From contig JANTQA010000032.1 in assembly GCA_027625915.1 (NCBI GenBank), positions 12,912,001-12,976,000 on the forward strand: a stretch of 64,000 bases of DNA, in the 5' to 3' direction. Below, one piece after another: positions 1-22,473 of the stretch (position 1 is its first letter; each line of letters begins with the position of its first letter). This stretch comes from Anaeramoeba flamelloides (taxonomy: Eukaryota; Metamonada; Anaeramoebidae). The position numbers and the translations under genes were made by a program. The notes beneath the pieces are model-generated. The model was not told the origin of the DNA. It saw only the letters and a list, made by a program, of their open reading frames with translations, and did no database searches.

Positions 1-3000
1 AACATTTAAACAAATAACTTTAATTTTTCTTTGAAATGTTAATTTGTATCGAACCAAAAATTGATTAATATTATTAAACTAATAAATTATAAATTTTTAT
101 TGTAAAATACAATTTATTTTTTTTGAAAATATCTTGTTTCGCACATGTATAAATCGAGGTGTCTATAAAAAAGAGTTCTTATGAAAAAAAGATCTATTTT
201 TATTTATTTTAGAAAACTAAATAAAGTTTCAAATACTTCTAATGACAGTGACTAGACACTCTAATGTGTTTATCCACTCTTTGAATTAGAAGTTATGAGT
301 TTAGCCACGAATTTAGTCACTAAATAAGTCTCAAATTTAACCACTTCAAAATTCTCTCTTTAAAAGATTAAATGTTTTTGACATTGTTGGTAATGTAAAT
401 GATATAATATTTTTTAACTTTAATATTTTAATTATTTTTCTTCTTCTCTTTTTTATTTAGTAAATTTTCTTTGATTACTCCTTTCTCACAATAAATAAAT
501 AAATGTTTTTAACATTTCATTCTAATCAATAAATCCAAAAAACTCGATTTTTAGAGGTACTTCAATTTAGATACTTGCTTCATTGCTTTTTTGATATAAA
601 TTCACTTTCAAAAAAAAAAAAAAAAAATTATGAATATGAATAATGTAAAAAAAACTTTTCTGTCTTTCGAATCAATTTCTGTTTTTTTTATTATTATTTA
701 TTCTTTTAATCTATAAACACCAATAATACTACTACTACTACTCATTTAAATATAAAAAAAGGGGGATGAAAATTGTTAGTCAATAAACAAATAATGAAAA
801 AAAAAAGAATTTTGATTACTCGAAAATATTTTGAACACAAGTGATTGCAAAAAGATGGAAATTCAATGATAATAGAAAAGTGAAAAAAAAAAAAATGAAG
901 ACTCTAAAAGTTTATATAAAGTATTGAAAAAAATCCCTGGACTGAAAATAATTCCTGATAAGATTTTTAATTGTTAATATTAGGGAAATTGTTGTTTAAT
1001 TGCTTTTATTTAAAATCAAATCCTTTTTTATAAATAACCAAAATTTTTTATGAACTAAAGCAATAAACCCACTTAAAGTTCATTAAAGTGTGGTATCTAT
1101 AGAATACTCAATTAATTGTTTGATAACCCAAGAAGATCAATCTTATTTTGAAAAACTGTAGAGTTTGATTAAGTTTTGCTATGAGTTTGGAAAATGATAA
1201 ATTTTTCTTCTTGTTTTTTGATTGAATAAATAATGTTTTGAACAAGTGTAATTTCATTTATCATCATTCTAGTAAGTGGCGAATTATAATTTTAAAAGTT
1301 TGATTCTTACTAAAAGAAATTTGATTGAAAATATTAGAAAATACACAAAATTTCCCAATATTAACAATTAAAAATCTTATCAGGAATTATTTTCAGGCCA
1401 GGTATTTTTTTCAATACTATATTTTATTTTTTTTTTAAATGAATTCGAAATTTTGTTCTTAGAAAAAAATAGTTTAATATCAATGTATTTAGTTTTTCTT
1501 GGGTTTGTTCAAATAATTTTAAAATTTTTAGATCAATCATCAAAAAAAATGATGGAAAATATCAAAGTATTTTTTTTTTTTTTTTCGATGATTAAATTGA
1601 TTAATCAGGGTTTAAAATGTGAACAAATTTTCTCCGAATGATCTGAAAAATTCTACAAATTGCATGAAACTTGCTAAAAATTGAAAGAATGAAAATAAAA
1701 AAACAAAAAAAGTTCCATTATAGAAAAAATTTTGTTTAAAGAAAAATATTTTTGATCAAGTAATAATTCATTGAAAAATAAATAACAATTGAATCTCCAT
1801 CTTTTTGCAGACAACTGTGTATTTTTAAATCATAAATAAAAAGATATTAATTTAGAACTGAATTATTTTTTGCTTATTGTGAAAACATAATTAAAAATCT
1901 ATTAATTTGTAATTGAATTAAGACTACATCGTTGGAAATATAAGTTAATTTGGTTAGTCAAGTTGAGGCACTCTATATTTATATCATAAGTGGTTTACCC
2001 AAAATAGATTTGGATTGAAAAATGAAATGCCTTCAAATACTATAATTTCAACAAACGTAAGAAGGTTTTTATTTATTTTTTTTTGAGAAAAATTATCTTA
2101 AAAATTTCAAATTCTAAAGGAAAATATAATGTATTTAGTTTTGAGAAAAGTTGTGTAAAACAGTATTTAATTGTTTTTTAGAGTAGAATTTTCTTAAAAA
2201 AATTAAATCTTTTTAAGTGAGGCATCTGAAATTCTTACTAAAGTTCATTAATGGGGTTTGCTTGTTGAGAATATGAGTATATAAAAGAGTTTGAAAAAAA
2301 AATAATACTCTGGAAAGAAAACCATTTAATAACTTTAATAATTGGTAGTAGTTAGATTTTATCTTTTTTTGGTTGAGTGAAAATAGCAAAAAAGAAAAAG
2401 TTTGGTACCTCAATTCATAGAAAATTTACTACAATTCCACTTTAGGTTTTATAAATTGTTTTGTTTTGGTGAGGTGTATTTCACTCGGTACAGAAAAAAA
2501 AGGAGTTGTATTTTTTTCAGTAAAAAGTTTGTTAATTAAATTTTTTTTTTCTAAAAAAATAAAATTGTTTTTCCATATTTGATCCAATTCTCAAGAAAAA
2601 TAATCTAATTTCCTTCTTTGACTGATCTTTTAAATTATTTGAACTTTAAAAATAAGAAAACCTTGAAAACATTTTTATTTTTTTTTTAATTTTTATCAAA
2701 AGATTCTGGGACGTTTACTTATCCCAAATAATGAACCAATAATTGATTGAAAGTGTATTCTAATCAAATTTAGATGTTTATATTCATTAAAACAAATTTT
2801 AAAAAAAAAACCATTATCCCCATATATTAAGAAATATATTTCATTATCGCATAAACAAAAATCTTGTTTGTTTCTATCCATTTTAATAACTTTTTATTAA
2901 TAAATAATTTTCTCTTGTTTTAATGCTTAAAAGTCTCTTCTTTTTAATAAAAATGATGATTAAAACCTTCCCCCCCCAAAAAAAAAAAAAACTGGATTTT

Positions 3001-3110
3001 CAGATTAAATGTATATTTTTAAAATATACTATTTTTTTCTTTCTCGAATTTTGCCTAATTAAAACAATATCAATTTGAAAAAAAAAATAAAAATAAAAAT
3101 AAAAAACAAA
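1..3110. other. Intergenic, no gene seen; holds one MITE
   Basis: AT-rich DNA with frequent stops in all frames. The only structured piece is the inverted-repeat element at 921-1417. If the BEACH gene upstream on the minus strand continues past its last visible splice donor at 3111, its next exon should lie here, but I found no stretch that reads as the rest of a BEACH domain or as WD40 repeats. Short C and A runs occur near 2971-2991. Confidence 0.6.
921..1417. mobile_element. MITE family C, copy 1 (about 497 bp, 68-bp inverted ends)
   Basis: The ends are near-perfect inverted repeats: GTATTGAAAAAAAT at 921 mirrors ATTTTTTTCAATAC ending at 1417, and pairing continues inward for roughly 68 bp through a shared TTTTTAATTGTTAATATT core. 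There is no coding capacity. A second, more diverged copy of the same length lies at 19067-19564. The outer flanks (TATAAA on the left, TATATT on the right) hint at a TA or TATA target duplication. The structure is directly visible; assignment to a non-autonomous DNA transposon is inference. Confidence 0.85.
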
Positions 3111-3111
3111 C

Positions 3112-12613
<9,502 letters not shown>

Positions 12614-13442
12614 ATTAATGATTGTTGATTTCTTTTTTTAAACAAAATGTCACAAAAAGAAAAAATGAAATAAAATTGGTTGGCAGGTCACAATTAAAAA
12701 GATCAAAAGAATATATATTTATTGAAAGGTTTTTTTGTTTTTCAGATTATAATCAATTTGAGTCTTTCAACTGACTTGAAAAAAACTTAAAAAAATGATG
12801 ATTGGTTATATTATTTTATTTAACAAATCAAACATCCTTCGGTTGAACTTGTATTCAAACAAAAGTGGTCCGAAATGGTAATTTAATCTACAAAACAAAA
12901 ATTGGATTAACAATAATATCAGGTTAAAACTAAATTCTTTGAAAATTTGATTGGTTTGTGGTTATTACCAAATAAAAGGAATAAATTTTTCATGACATTT
13001 TCCAAAAAAACCAAATTGGTAGGAAGTCAAACAAATTGTACAAGTCTGTAATTACAAAAAGGGTGAATAATAATTCGGAAACCGATTTGTAGGATTAAAT
13101 AATTTTATTTTTGTTTTACTTTTAAACCTTTTTAGGAAATCTGAATAAGAATTTTGTTATTTTTGTTTTACAATAGACAGTTGTTTGAGAGGTATTTTCA
13201 AAAAATATTGGTTAAAAAGAATCATTAGTGATATTATTTTTTGCAAAAGCAAAATATATTATTTTCTAAATAATGACTTGAAAATTTAGTTTTGAAACAG
13301 TTATGAATAAAACGATAAACAAACCTGCTTAAAAATATTGAAAAGATCAATAATCGAAACAATAAATAATTGAAATGATAAATAATTTAAGTTTTTTAAT
13401 TCCTTTTTTAGGTGTAACTATTAGAATGTTATGATTTTCAAA

Positions 13443-13620
13443 TTAAGGTTTAAAATTCCTTCGAGTAGAAAAAAGGTTATATTGTGTAGGGTGTTGTAAC
13501 TTGTTAATTTTGTTCTTAGATTATTTTTCTTGGACTTGGTATGATTTTTAATAGTTGTTCTTTAAAGACAGTTTTTAGGCAATTTATTTTTTTTTTTCTG
13601 AAATCTGAATTAAAGAATAA
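13443..13620. mobile_element. Diverged copy of the 24.9-kb hairpin element
   Basis: The stretch TTAAGGTTTAAAATTCC... and the inner part TGGTATGATTTTTAATAGT match the element at 24839-25022 (TTAAGGTTTACATCCC..., TAGTATGATTTTTAATAGT). The right arm is too degraded to place, so the end is approximate. Confidence 0.45.
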
Positions 13621-13649
13621 AGTGCTACTAGACTGAAAGTAAAGTTATC

Positions 13650-14500
13650 AATAAATTGAAGAAAGTTCTATTTTTTTTACCTAATTTATATTATTCAGGA
13701 TTCTCTTATTTTTATGGGAATTATTAAATTATTTATAAAAATTACCTCTTTCTCATCCAAACAAATCATTTTCATTGAAGAAATAGAACAAATTCGATGA
13801 GTTTTATTCGATATTTTTTTCATCGGAAATTTTCAATTTGAAGATTAAAAGTATTTCCAATTTGTCCATAAAAATCATTGTTCCTCTTGAATTTGAATTC
13901 CATATTTTCTTATTTTTATATTCGTCTTCTCTCCTTTTTCATTTCTTATTTATTATATTATTATTTTTTTTTGGTCACTTTGGAAAAAAAAATGTTTGAA
14001 ACTCCAAATTAAGATTAAGAAGAGTGAACCTTTGCACTTTCTTTAAAAATTCAGACACTTATTATTAAAAAATCTTATTTTCAATCATTTTAATTTCAGG
14101 GAGAACATGAGAAATCCTACTTGAGTAGTTCCAATCTTTTGGGATAGAAAAAATTTTAACCAAAATTTTATTTTTTTTTTCAAAATTTATCGTTCGATAA
14201 AGTATAATTTGATGATTTTCAATTATAATCCTAAGTTTATTATCATTCTTAAACTAAATAATCTATTTGTTGATGTACTCCTAAATAGAATGAATAAATT
14301 ACTTATTTTTTTACCCCTTATGAATGAAATGGGGTTTATTAAGTAAACAAGATTTATAATGTCTAAATACATAGAATATAATAATACATTTGAGTGATAT
14401 TTTAAATTGAATTTATATTAAAAAAGGCCAGGTAAAAATTAAAAACCTATTAGGCTAAAATTCAAAAATTGAGTAATAATTCAATTATCTTTTGATTTCA
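13650..14500. mobile_element. Family D repeat, copy 1 (ends approximate)
   Basis: Blocks shared in order with 26213-27221: AAAAAAAAATGTTTGAAA, TTTTAATTTC, a TGAAATGGGGTTTA / TGAAATGGAGTTTA block, and TGAAGAAATAGAACA / TGAAGAAATGGAAGA. This copy is more decayed and its terminal inverted repeats are not clear. No coding sequence is seen. Confidence 0.55.
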
Positions 14501-16239
14501 CTCTTTTTTGTTTATTAGGGACTTGCCAAGAAATTTCAGAAAAAGTTAATTAAAATTATGTAGACTTTAAAAGATTGTGATAAAAAAATAATTGGTAAAC
14601 TTTTAATATGCCTCTTTGACTTCTTAGTTAAATTAAAATAATTAATTGGAGTATTTTGATAATATATTAAAATCTAAAACGTTGATTATTGTAAGCTTCA
14701 AAACAGAAGATTTAATAAGAAGAAGAAGAAGAAAAAAAAAATATATAACTATTTTTTTTTTTTTTTTTTTGGGAAATTGTTAAAATATAACTGGGCATTT
14801 ATTAAAAGTTCATCAACAAGATTTATTTTAATAATTTAAATTATTATTATTATTATTATCGATAAATGATCTTAATTAAACTCAAATATGCTTTTATTTT
14901 AATTTCATTTTTTTTTCAGAAATTAAAGCATAAAATTATTGATTTCTTAAATATCAAATAAACAAAAAGAATATGAATTTAATAAAGTTTCTAGTTCATT
15001 TCTAATACATTTTTATTCTTTTTATTGTTTTCAAAATATTAATATTTCATTTTCAAAAGAAGGGTGTACCCATAACAATAAACACATTTTATATTGTTTC
15101 TTCAGTTTCATATTTCAAATATAAAAAAGAAAATTCCTTTGATTTTTTATGAATCATATCGTGATATCGATTTATGCGGCTAGTAAATGTTCTTTGTTTC
15201 AAAATTATTGAACTTGATGGATAAATTTCATTATTTGGATGAATTTGAGAAAATTTTGAATATATTTTTCTTGGTAGTTAGATATTTATGACATCGACTA
15301 TAAAATATAGAGATATCATTTTCAAAACAATACATCAAGTTACGTGGGTGATTTTGGTTAAAATAGTAGGTCCTTTAACGAAAAAAAATGATTCAACAAT
15401 AATTCTTATTTTTTTTTCATACTTATATATCCATTTTATATCCTTGAAACTAAAGAAATTTTAGAATTCCAAATATAAGGTTAAAAGTAATTTAGTCAAC
15501 TGAAAAAACAATATTGTGAGAATTTTCATTTTTTGTGAAGATATTTTCTCATCTCTTGTAAACTCTCAAAAGTGCTTAATCAAATTAACTAGAATAACTC
15601 TAAAATACTATTAAAAAAAACTATAACCTTATTATCACAATCCCAAGAGTTATTTTGGAGATCTCAAAAATAATTCATTTTTTTGAATAAATTTTCAAGA
15701 ATTTTATTTGTAAAAGAAAACTACAAACCAAAAGATAGTATTCCAAAAAAGCCTATAGTGCTGAATACTCTATTTCTTTTTTTCTGTTTTTTTTTTTTTT
15801 TTTCTTTTCTGAATATATTTTACTTTACTTTTTCAGTAAGGTTCCCAATTAAATATCTTTTTGATCTTTTCTCTCTATTTCGTTTTTAATCCAAATGATT
15901 ATTTTTTTATTTGGATCTTACTTTTACACTCTTTTATAAATTGATATTTCGTTTGAAATTTATTTGACATATTTAAATATATTTTTTCAGAATATTTAAA
16001 TATGTTTTTTGTTAAATTATTTGGGGAACTAGTAAACTTAAAAAAATTCTTCGATTAAATTTAATAGTAAATTCAAAAAAAAATATACCAAATCTTGAAA
16101 TTTTCAAATAAAGTAAAAATCTGATTACTATTAAACCAAACTTTACTTTTAATACTATTTTCCGGATCAAATTATTGTTTTTAAAAGTTTGATACATTTT
16201 TGTCATTTTAGAAAGGTTCAAAATTCAATATCTTTCGAA

Positions 16240-17262
16240 ATTATTTAAAAAAAAATTATATTCTTAGAAAGAAGATGGAAATATTATTATATTTAAAGGA
16301 AGTATTCAAAATAAATTTTAAAAATGAAACCTCCAAGTTCTGAAATAACTGAGTATAAACAATCTATTTAATTTCAAAATGAATCATATAATTATTTTTA
16401 AATTTGAAAAAAAAAAATATTTTTCGATTCAAAGAACAGTTTAAATCAATTTTTTACTTTTTATTGATTAAAAAATACAATTAAAAAAAACAAATAATCA
16501 AATTAAAAATTCTCACAATATGAATTTTAATATAATCAGGAAAATTTAACTTATAACCAAAAGAAATACTTTTTAATTTTATTATTTTTTATCAATAATT
16601 AATAACCCACTCTAATTTATTTCAATGGGTTAGTAATAACCCTAAGATTAAATGTACATGTTGACTTTATTATGATATCTCAATTTTTTAAAGATTTTAA
16701 AACAAATAAAATTGATTCAAATTGATAATTTTAATAATAAAAAAGATAATAGAAATTATCAAATAACTGAATTCATTTCTAATAATTAGTTGTTTATCAT
16801 CTGAATATTTGAAAAAGAATATATCTGAATTTTATATAATTTCAAGAAATTGTAAATAATATTTGTGAATAAAATGAAATTATTTTTTCAGATACTCAAG
16901 AATTCAATATTTCATTTATTTTTCTTGTTTTTTTTAAAAATAAGATTAAAGTTTCAAGGTTATCTGTTCATTCAAAACTTGGAAATTACTGAAAGTAAGA
17001 TTTTTCCTAAGAATAAAAATTTTTCGTAAAATTCTCTTTTTCTGTTTTGATCCCATAATCCAAAGAAAAAAGTAATCAAGATCTTTTTACTGAAAATTTA
17101 ATTGGAAAAAATAAACTATTTTAAAAATGATAACTCATCTCTCTAAAGTTGATAAATCAGTTTTTTGATAAAGTTTAATGGTATCCTTTGAGTAAAAATA
17201 ATTACCACATTACCTTTGAGAAAAAAAATCAAATAAGAGTTACTAGTCCGGTCACATTTTAT
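16240..17262. mobile_element. Family F repeat, copy 1
   Basis: A 1-kb repeat found again near 38330-39274 and at 60010-60785 plus 61910-62130. Shared landmarks in order: AACTTATAAC, GAATATTTGAAAAA, AATTCAATATTTCATTTATT, AGATTAAAGTTTCAA, AAGATCTTTTTACTGAAAAT, TCTCTAAAGTTGA, and a right-end GAGTTACTAGTCC. No open frame. Family type is unknown; the left boundary is approximate. Confidence 0.55.
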
Positions 17263-17703
17263 TTTGTTCTTCAAATTTTATATTTTCAATGATTTTAAGA
17301 GTGCCCTCGCTCCCTTAACTATTCAGGTTCAAAAATGATTACGTTTTTCTATTCTTACTGAAGGGGATCTTTTAAGAATTTTGGGTTGATTGCATACAGA
17401 ATGGTTTTCTTCAAAATTACTGTGAAGGAAAGAGATATTTTGAAAATGAAAGGCATAAAATTGTCAGTAAAGCATAGACTTCTATTCTAAATCCTCTGAT
17501 GAAGATACCAGAACAAAAAAATTGTATTTGTTGTTGACTACCGAAATTTGGGTTTGTTTGAAAGATCATTAAAAAAGGGATTGTTTTGAAAAAGAAAAAT
17601 AAAAAGAAAAAAAAAAAAAAAAAAAAAAAAAAAAACAGACAAAGGGTTATGAAAAACAAAAACGACAAATCAAAAAATACGACTTTTTTTCTTGTGTAAA
17701 ATT

Positions 17704-18306
17704 TTAATTCTGTTGTTCTCTTATTGAAATTAGCTCTTCACAAAGATTTACTAATTTTAAATTCTCTTTTTTTTTTAATTCAAGCTTATTTTGAAGGGAT
17801 GTGTTTCTATTTTTTGTTTTTTTTAATTTAGCCTGCGTAATGATCAATTCCTGTTCAAGTCTTTTATTTTCACGGGCAACACTCTGTGTTTCTCTTTCAA
17901 TTTCATCGTTTGCATCATTTATTTTATTTTCAGCAAAGATTTTTAATTTTAAATATTTTTTTTCAGAAACTTTCAATTCCTTTGTTGTTTGTTGGTGGTA
18001 CTGTTGTAAATTCTTGATATTTTCTTGGATTGTTGAGTTCTTTTTAATTAGCTGATCAATTTCTCCTCTCATTCTTAACATCACTTCTTCAGAAAGCTCA
18101 AGTTCCTTTTGTAAACTCTTATTTTCCTTTTCGAATTGTTCATTTTGGTTTTCAAAACCGACACCTAACTCTTTTTTGATCTCCATTTCAGACATATCAA
18201 GGTTTTTTTGGAGTTTTCTTCTCTCGGAAATTAAACCAAGAAACCTTTTTTGTTCTAATTCAAGTCTTTTTGTTAAGAGGTTAATAATCTCCTGCCTTTT
18301 GTTCAT
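17704..18306 (-). CDS. TACC: TACC-domain coiled-coil protein
   Basis: TACC proteins sit at centrosomes, spindle poles and microtubule plus ends, usually with XMAP215/ch-TOG, and promote microtubule growth. The 200-residue product is coiled coil throughout. Its C-terminal 110 residues carry TACC landmarks: KKYLKLKIFAENKINDANDE matches the family's RYQALKIHAEEKLDKANEEI, and the end KENLKLVNLCEELISI matches the terminal EELTKICDELIAKM. Animal TACCs have long acidic N-terminal regions; here little more than the domain is present. The ATG at 18306 (ATGAACAAAAGG) is the first in frame. I found no convincing upstream exon, though an unseen one is possible. No transmembrane segment or other domain. 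It ends with TAA at 17704-17706. Confidence 0.82.
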   Translation of the reverse strand: MNKRQEIINLLTKRLELEQKRFLGLISERRKLQKNLDMSEMEIKKELGVGFENQNEQFEKENKSLQKELELSEEVMLRMRGEIDQLIKKNSTIQENIKNLQQYHQQTTKELKVSEKKYLKLKIFAENKINDANDEIERETQSVARENKRLEQELIITQAKLKKTKNRNTSLQNKLELKKKENLKLVNLCEELISIREQQN

Positions 18307-19066
18307 GAGAGGGTGATTTGGGTTTTGAAAAAAGTTAAAAAAATGATTTGGACTATATTATTAGTTGTGATACAGCTACCTCTTATCATGAAGAAATAGT
18401 TATTTTTGATAAGAGAGAAATGTTTGAGTGAGATTTCTTCGTCTTTATTGAGTTGACCTTGAAAGTATGGAAAGTCTTTTTTTTTTAATCCCAAAGTTAT
18501 TCACTCATTCTCAATTAAAAGGGTTTCTTCATCAGATAATAATTCCTCTTAGTTTTGGAAATGTTTTAAAACTAAATCAATATTTAACGAGGTGTGTTGT
18601 TTTAGTTGTTGTTGGATGTAAGTTTCGGAGACTATTTTTATTGTATATGTTTGAGGATTTTGTTACTTTTAATTTTTTTATTTGTTAAAAATAACTTTTT
18701 ATTGTGAAAAAGTTTTTAAAGTAGACAATCAAAATTTTAAAAATTGAATTTTATTGGTAATAAGCAAAAAATGATTTCTACTGAGATGAAATTGACTTGG
18801 TATATAAAAATGAATTATTTTAGATATCAAATTATAAATATTATTGTCTGTTTTTTAAGATTAATGGCAGAAAATTATTTTTATAATAAAAATGATTTAA
18901 TGAATATTTTGAAGATTTGATAGATCTGTCATTTTGGTTATTACAATTGTAATAGTATTATAACTAACAAAATCAAATATGAAATTTTATCAAAATTGAA
19001 TTTATTATTAAAGAGTTTCTAAAACAACTGAGGATGGTTCAATGATTTATAAAAATTATTTTTATA

Positions 19067-19564
19067 GTAGTGAAACAAATACCGGGCACAATCAAAATCA
19101 CTGACAACATTTTCTATTGTTAATATAAGGCAACTTTTTATGTAATTACAAATGTTTTGAATAGAATCCTTTCTATAAATAACCAAATTATTGAAGAACT
19201 AAATAATAAACCTACCCAAAGTTCATTATAGTGGGGTTTCTATAGAATACCCAAGTAAATTGTTTAATAACCTAAGTATTAAATCTTTTTTTGATAAAAA
19301 ATTGAGTTTTATAGAGGTTTACTTGAAATTTGGAAATTGATAATTCTTATTCTTGTTTTTTTGATTGATTAAATAGTGTTTTGAACAAAGTTTAATTTCA
19401 TTAATGATAATTCTAATATGTGATTAGTTATTATTTAAAAATTTTGATTTTAATAAAATGGATTTGTTCTTAAATATTTAGTAATTACATATTAATTTTA
19501 CCTAATATTAATAATTAAAATTCTTGTCAGAGATTATTTTCATGTCAGGTAAAATTTTCAATAC
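19067..19564. mobile_element. MITE family C, copy 2 (about 498 bp)
   Basis: Same length and order as 921-1417: TATAGTAGTGAAACAAATACC on the left and a right end AGGTAAAATTTTCAATAC. Inside, AAAGTTCATTATAGTGGGG and TGATTGATTAAATAGTGTTTTG parallel copy 1. Left-arm pairing is weaker than in copy 1, so this is probably an older insertion. Non-coding. Confidence 0.8.
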
Positions 19565-20719
19565 TATATGACCAATATAATATTTTTTATTGATTTTATT
19601 TTTTTACTCTACTTCAAATCCTCACTAATCAAGTACCTAGAAATTCCTTAAGAATATATGTATCCTTTTTTTTTTTTTTTTTTTTGAAGCAAAACTTTTA
19701 GTCTTTTTTATGAAATTTTAATTAACGAATTTTACAATAAATCACAACTTTACAAAATTTAAATTTAGGTGATTGGTGAATATTTACAAAAAAAAATAAA
19801 ACTAAAATAAAAAAAAATTGACTTTTGATAAAAGATTTAATTGATAATTATCAAAATGAAAGAATGTTGTTTATACTGTACCTGAAGAATTAATTCAGAA
19901 TATATATCCTTAATTTATGAATGTTTAATATTGGGTACAACTTATATACTTTCCAGTGCTCTATATAATAAGATACTAAAAGTATTTGTTCATATTTAAA
20001 TTTTGGGTTGTCAATAAAAAAAAATGGTGGATTGACTTAATTGATTATTTTTTTATTATCAAAAGTTCCCTTTTGAATTGAAAATGTTGTTTATTTACGT
20101 AATGGAAGCATAGAGTAATAAAAGAAAAGTGATAAAAAGAAAAAAAAGAAAAAACGTTTTCATTTTTTTTTTTATTTTTGAAAAAGTATAAATTACACTC
20201 TAGTTGCACTTAGACCTAAATTCACTTTAAGAAATTTAAACTTAAAATCATAGATTTCATGATTAATAATTAATGAAAATAGTTTCAAACTGTCTTGATT
20301 TGAAATTAATTCAACAACATTTAATTTTTTTTTAACTTGTTATGAAATATTAATCTATCTTTTTCATAGGAAGGACTGACACATAAAAAATCATCAATAT
20401 TCTCTAGAATTTACTTTTGTTTACCATTTAAACCTAAAGGACAAAATTTATTTGAATTTTTATTGATTACATAGAAATATCTATTTAGGCAGTTAGTAAA
20501 CGATCTGAATTTTAGAATTGTTGAACTTGATGTATAGCTTGATTATTTTCGAGTTTTAAATAATAGATTTTGATTTTTAATTATTGTAAAATAATTTTGA
20601 ACCTTCCAACAAAAATAGTTGTAATTTTCATAAAAAAGTCAAAAACAATTTCATTAAATTTATCATTTTTTGTTTAAGCAATAAGTAAATTGCACCTTTT
20701 GAAAAAAGCTAGATTTATT

Positions 20720-20904
20720 TTAAGGGACTAATCTCTATTATTTTTTTTACCTAAATTTAATAGAGATTGAGAAAGTTTTTTGTCTATTACTAAGATTTGA
20801 AAACCATTTTTATTCAATATTAAAAATATTTCTAGATTAGGAATCCTTATTTAGAAATTAGTCAAAAAAAAAAAAAAAAAAAAACATTGAGACTAGTCCC
20901 TTAA
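20720..20904. mobile_element. 185-bp MITE flanked by TTAA
   Basis: Left end TTAAGGGACTAATCTC and right end GAGACTAGTCCCTTAA are inverted repeats that include the TTAA. Duplicated TTAA is the target signature of piggyBac-type elements; the size leaves no room for a transposase. A 22-base A run lies just inside the right end. Confidence 0.75.
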
Positions 20905-21371
20905 TTAACTTTATATCATCATCTTAAGCAGACCAATTAAAATGAATCATCATTTATTCACTTTTCATTAAATAAACATTTAAACAATACCAATAAAATT
21001 ATTTGTATTTCTTATTGTAGTTGATTAATTAGAAAAAAAGATAGAATAAATGTAAACAAAATGAAAACTTGCAAACAAGAAATGAAAAATAAAAGTAAGT
21101 TTATTTACAAAAATTCATTCATTCAATTATAATTGGATACTATTATAAACATTAGCAAATCTAATATCAGAATGAAATTTTCCTTTCTTATATTTTTAAA
21201 GGGGATAATAAAAAAGCAAGTAAATGATTTATCAAATTGTGGATTAATATCAAAAAATCAATTTCAATACAATAATTAAAAATAAACTTTGATAAAATTT
21301 CTTATCAAAAACAAATCATTTAAATTTGATAAAGACAAAAGTTATGAAATATAAAAATAGTTTGTCAATTG

Positions 21372-21964
21372 TAAGCTATTTCTAAAAAAGTGGGGCAAAT
21401 TTCTTTTAAAATATATTTATTAAACTCAATCTTCAAAAAAGTATTTAAATATCCAAAATCATTAACTATCATTTATTTATTTATGTAATACAATACTAAG
21501 AAACAAATTGAATTATTATCATGAACCAAAAGATATTAAATTTTCCGATCTCAATTTTATCTGATATTTTTTCAGAGTTAAAATTGGTGTTTATTATTTT
21601 CTTTTTGATCGAAAAAATCATTTTTATAACTTTTTTAATCTCAAAAATTTTTCAAATAGAATTGAAAACATATAACTACATTTGGTTGTTTAAAAAATAA
21701 TTTGTAGCCTTTCCATATTTCCAGTTTTTTATTGGAATTGGTCATACCTTGTTTTCTCCAAAAAAAGTGATAATTTTTTTTTTCATTTTTTGGAAATATT
21801 TCAAGAAACATATTTTGAAATAAATACCTTAACCATTTATTCAATCGGTAATAATATTAAACTTAATTTGGTATTGTCGATTAACAAATACCTTCACTAA
21901 CAAATAGAGATGATTTTTTATGAAATGTAAAAAAAAAATGCCCCACTTTTTTGGAAATACCTTA
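21372..21964. mobile_element. 593-bp MITE with GTGGGGCA inverted ends
   Basis: Left end TAAGCTATTTCTAAAAAAG followed by TGGGGCA; right end TGCCCCACTTTTTTGG followed by AAATACCTTA. About 26 bp pair with two or three mismatches. Both ends abut TA, consistent with a TA target as in Tc1/mariner-type elements. A short minus-strand frame inside (21641-21844) resembles no known domain. Confidence 0.75.
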
Positions 21965-22473
21965 TATTATATTGTGGAAACGATCAAATCTTTCAGAAAC
22001 TATTGAAAAAATAACTTAATTGTGGTATTCTATTTTATATATACAAAGAATTAATTTTAATTTTGTAATGTTTCTAATCAAATTCTTGAAATTATTCTTG
22101 TAAAAAAAAAAAAACTCTATTTTTTCTAAAAGAATTGGCTTTAAAGACTATTATTCTTCAAAGAAAATAATCGATGTTTAGAATCTTAAATATCTCTCTC
22201 AAAAGAAGTGGGAAATTAATCCTTATTATATTTTTTTTTCTTCTTCTTCTTTATCTTTTTTTCTTCTCCTTTATCTTTTTTTTTTCTTTTCTTATTCTTC
22301 TTTTTATTCTCCTTCTTCTTGTTTTGTTTCTACTTCTAATGCTACTACTTGTTCTTTTTCTACTTGTACTTTTTTCTTCTTTTTCTTCCTGTTCTTTTCC
22401 CTACACCTCATTCTCACCCGTATTCTTCTATGTGTTCTTCTTTTTACCCGTCTTTGTATTTTTCTTATTCTTT

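Larger units (their letters stand above)
12614..17703. other. Intergenic; degraded repeats, no gene
   Basis: No open frame of note and no splice-linked coding exons seen. It holds three diverged repeat copies, listed separately: a hairpin-element relative near 13443, family D near 13650-14500, and family F near 16240-17262. The rest is AT-rich sequence with poly-T and poly-A runs, including a poly-A run of about 29 near 17608. Confidence 0.6.
18307..22473. other. Intergenic; three MITEs, no gene
   Basis: The elements at 19067-19564, 20720-20904 and 21372-21964 are listed separately. Short open frames elsewhere are AT-rich chance frames with no recognisable domain. Confidence 0.6.

Noticed and set aside
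2696-2881. Minus-strand frame considered as the next BEACH exon
   Set aside because: Its translation has none of the expected BEACH residues and no acceptor in phase.
17417-17668. Phe-rich minus-strand frame
   Set aside because: Created by the poly-A tract on the plus strand; no ATG context or domain.
18303-18494. 63-codon minus-strand frame upstream of TACC
   Set aside because: No splice signal joins it to the TACC frame and no similarity to TACC N-terminal regions.
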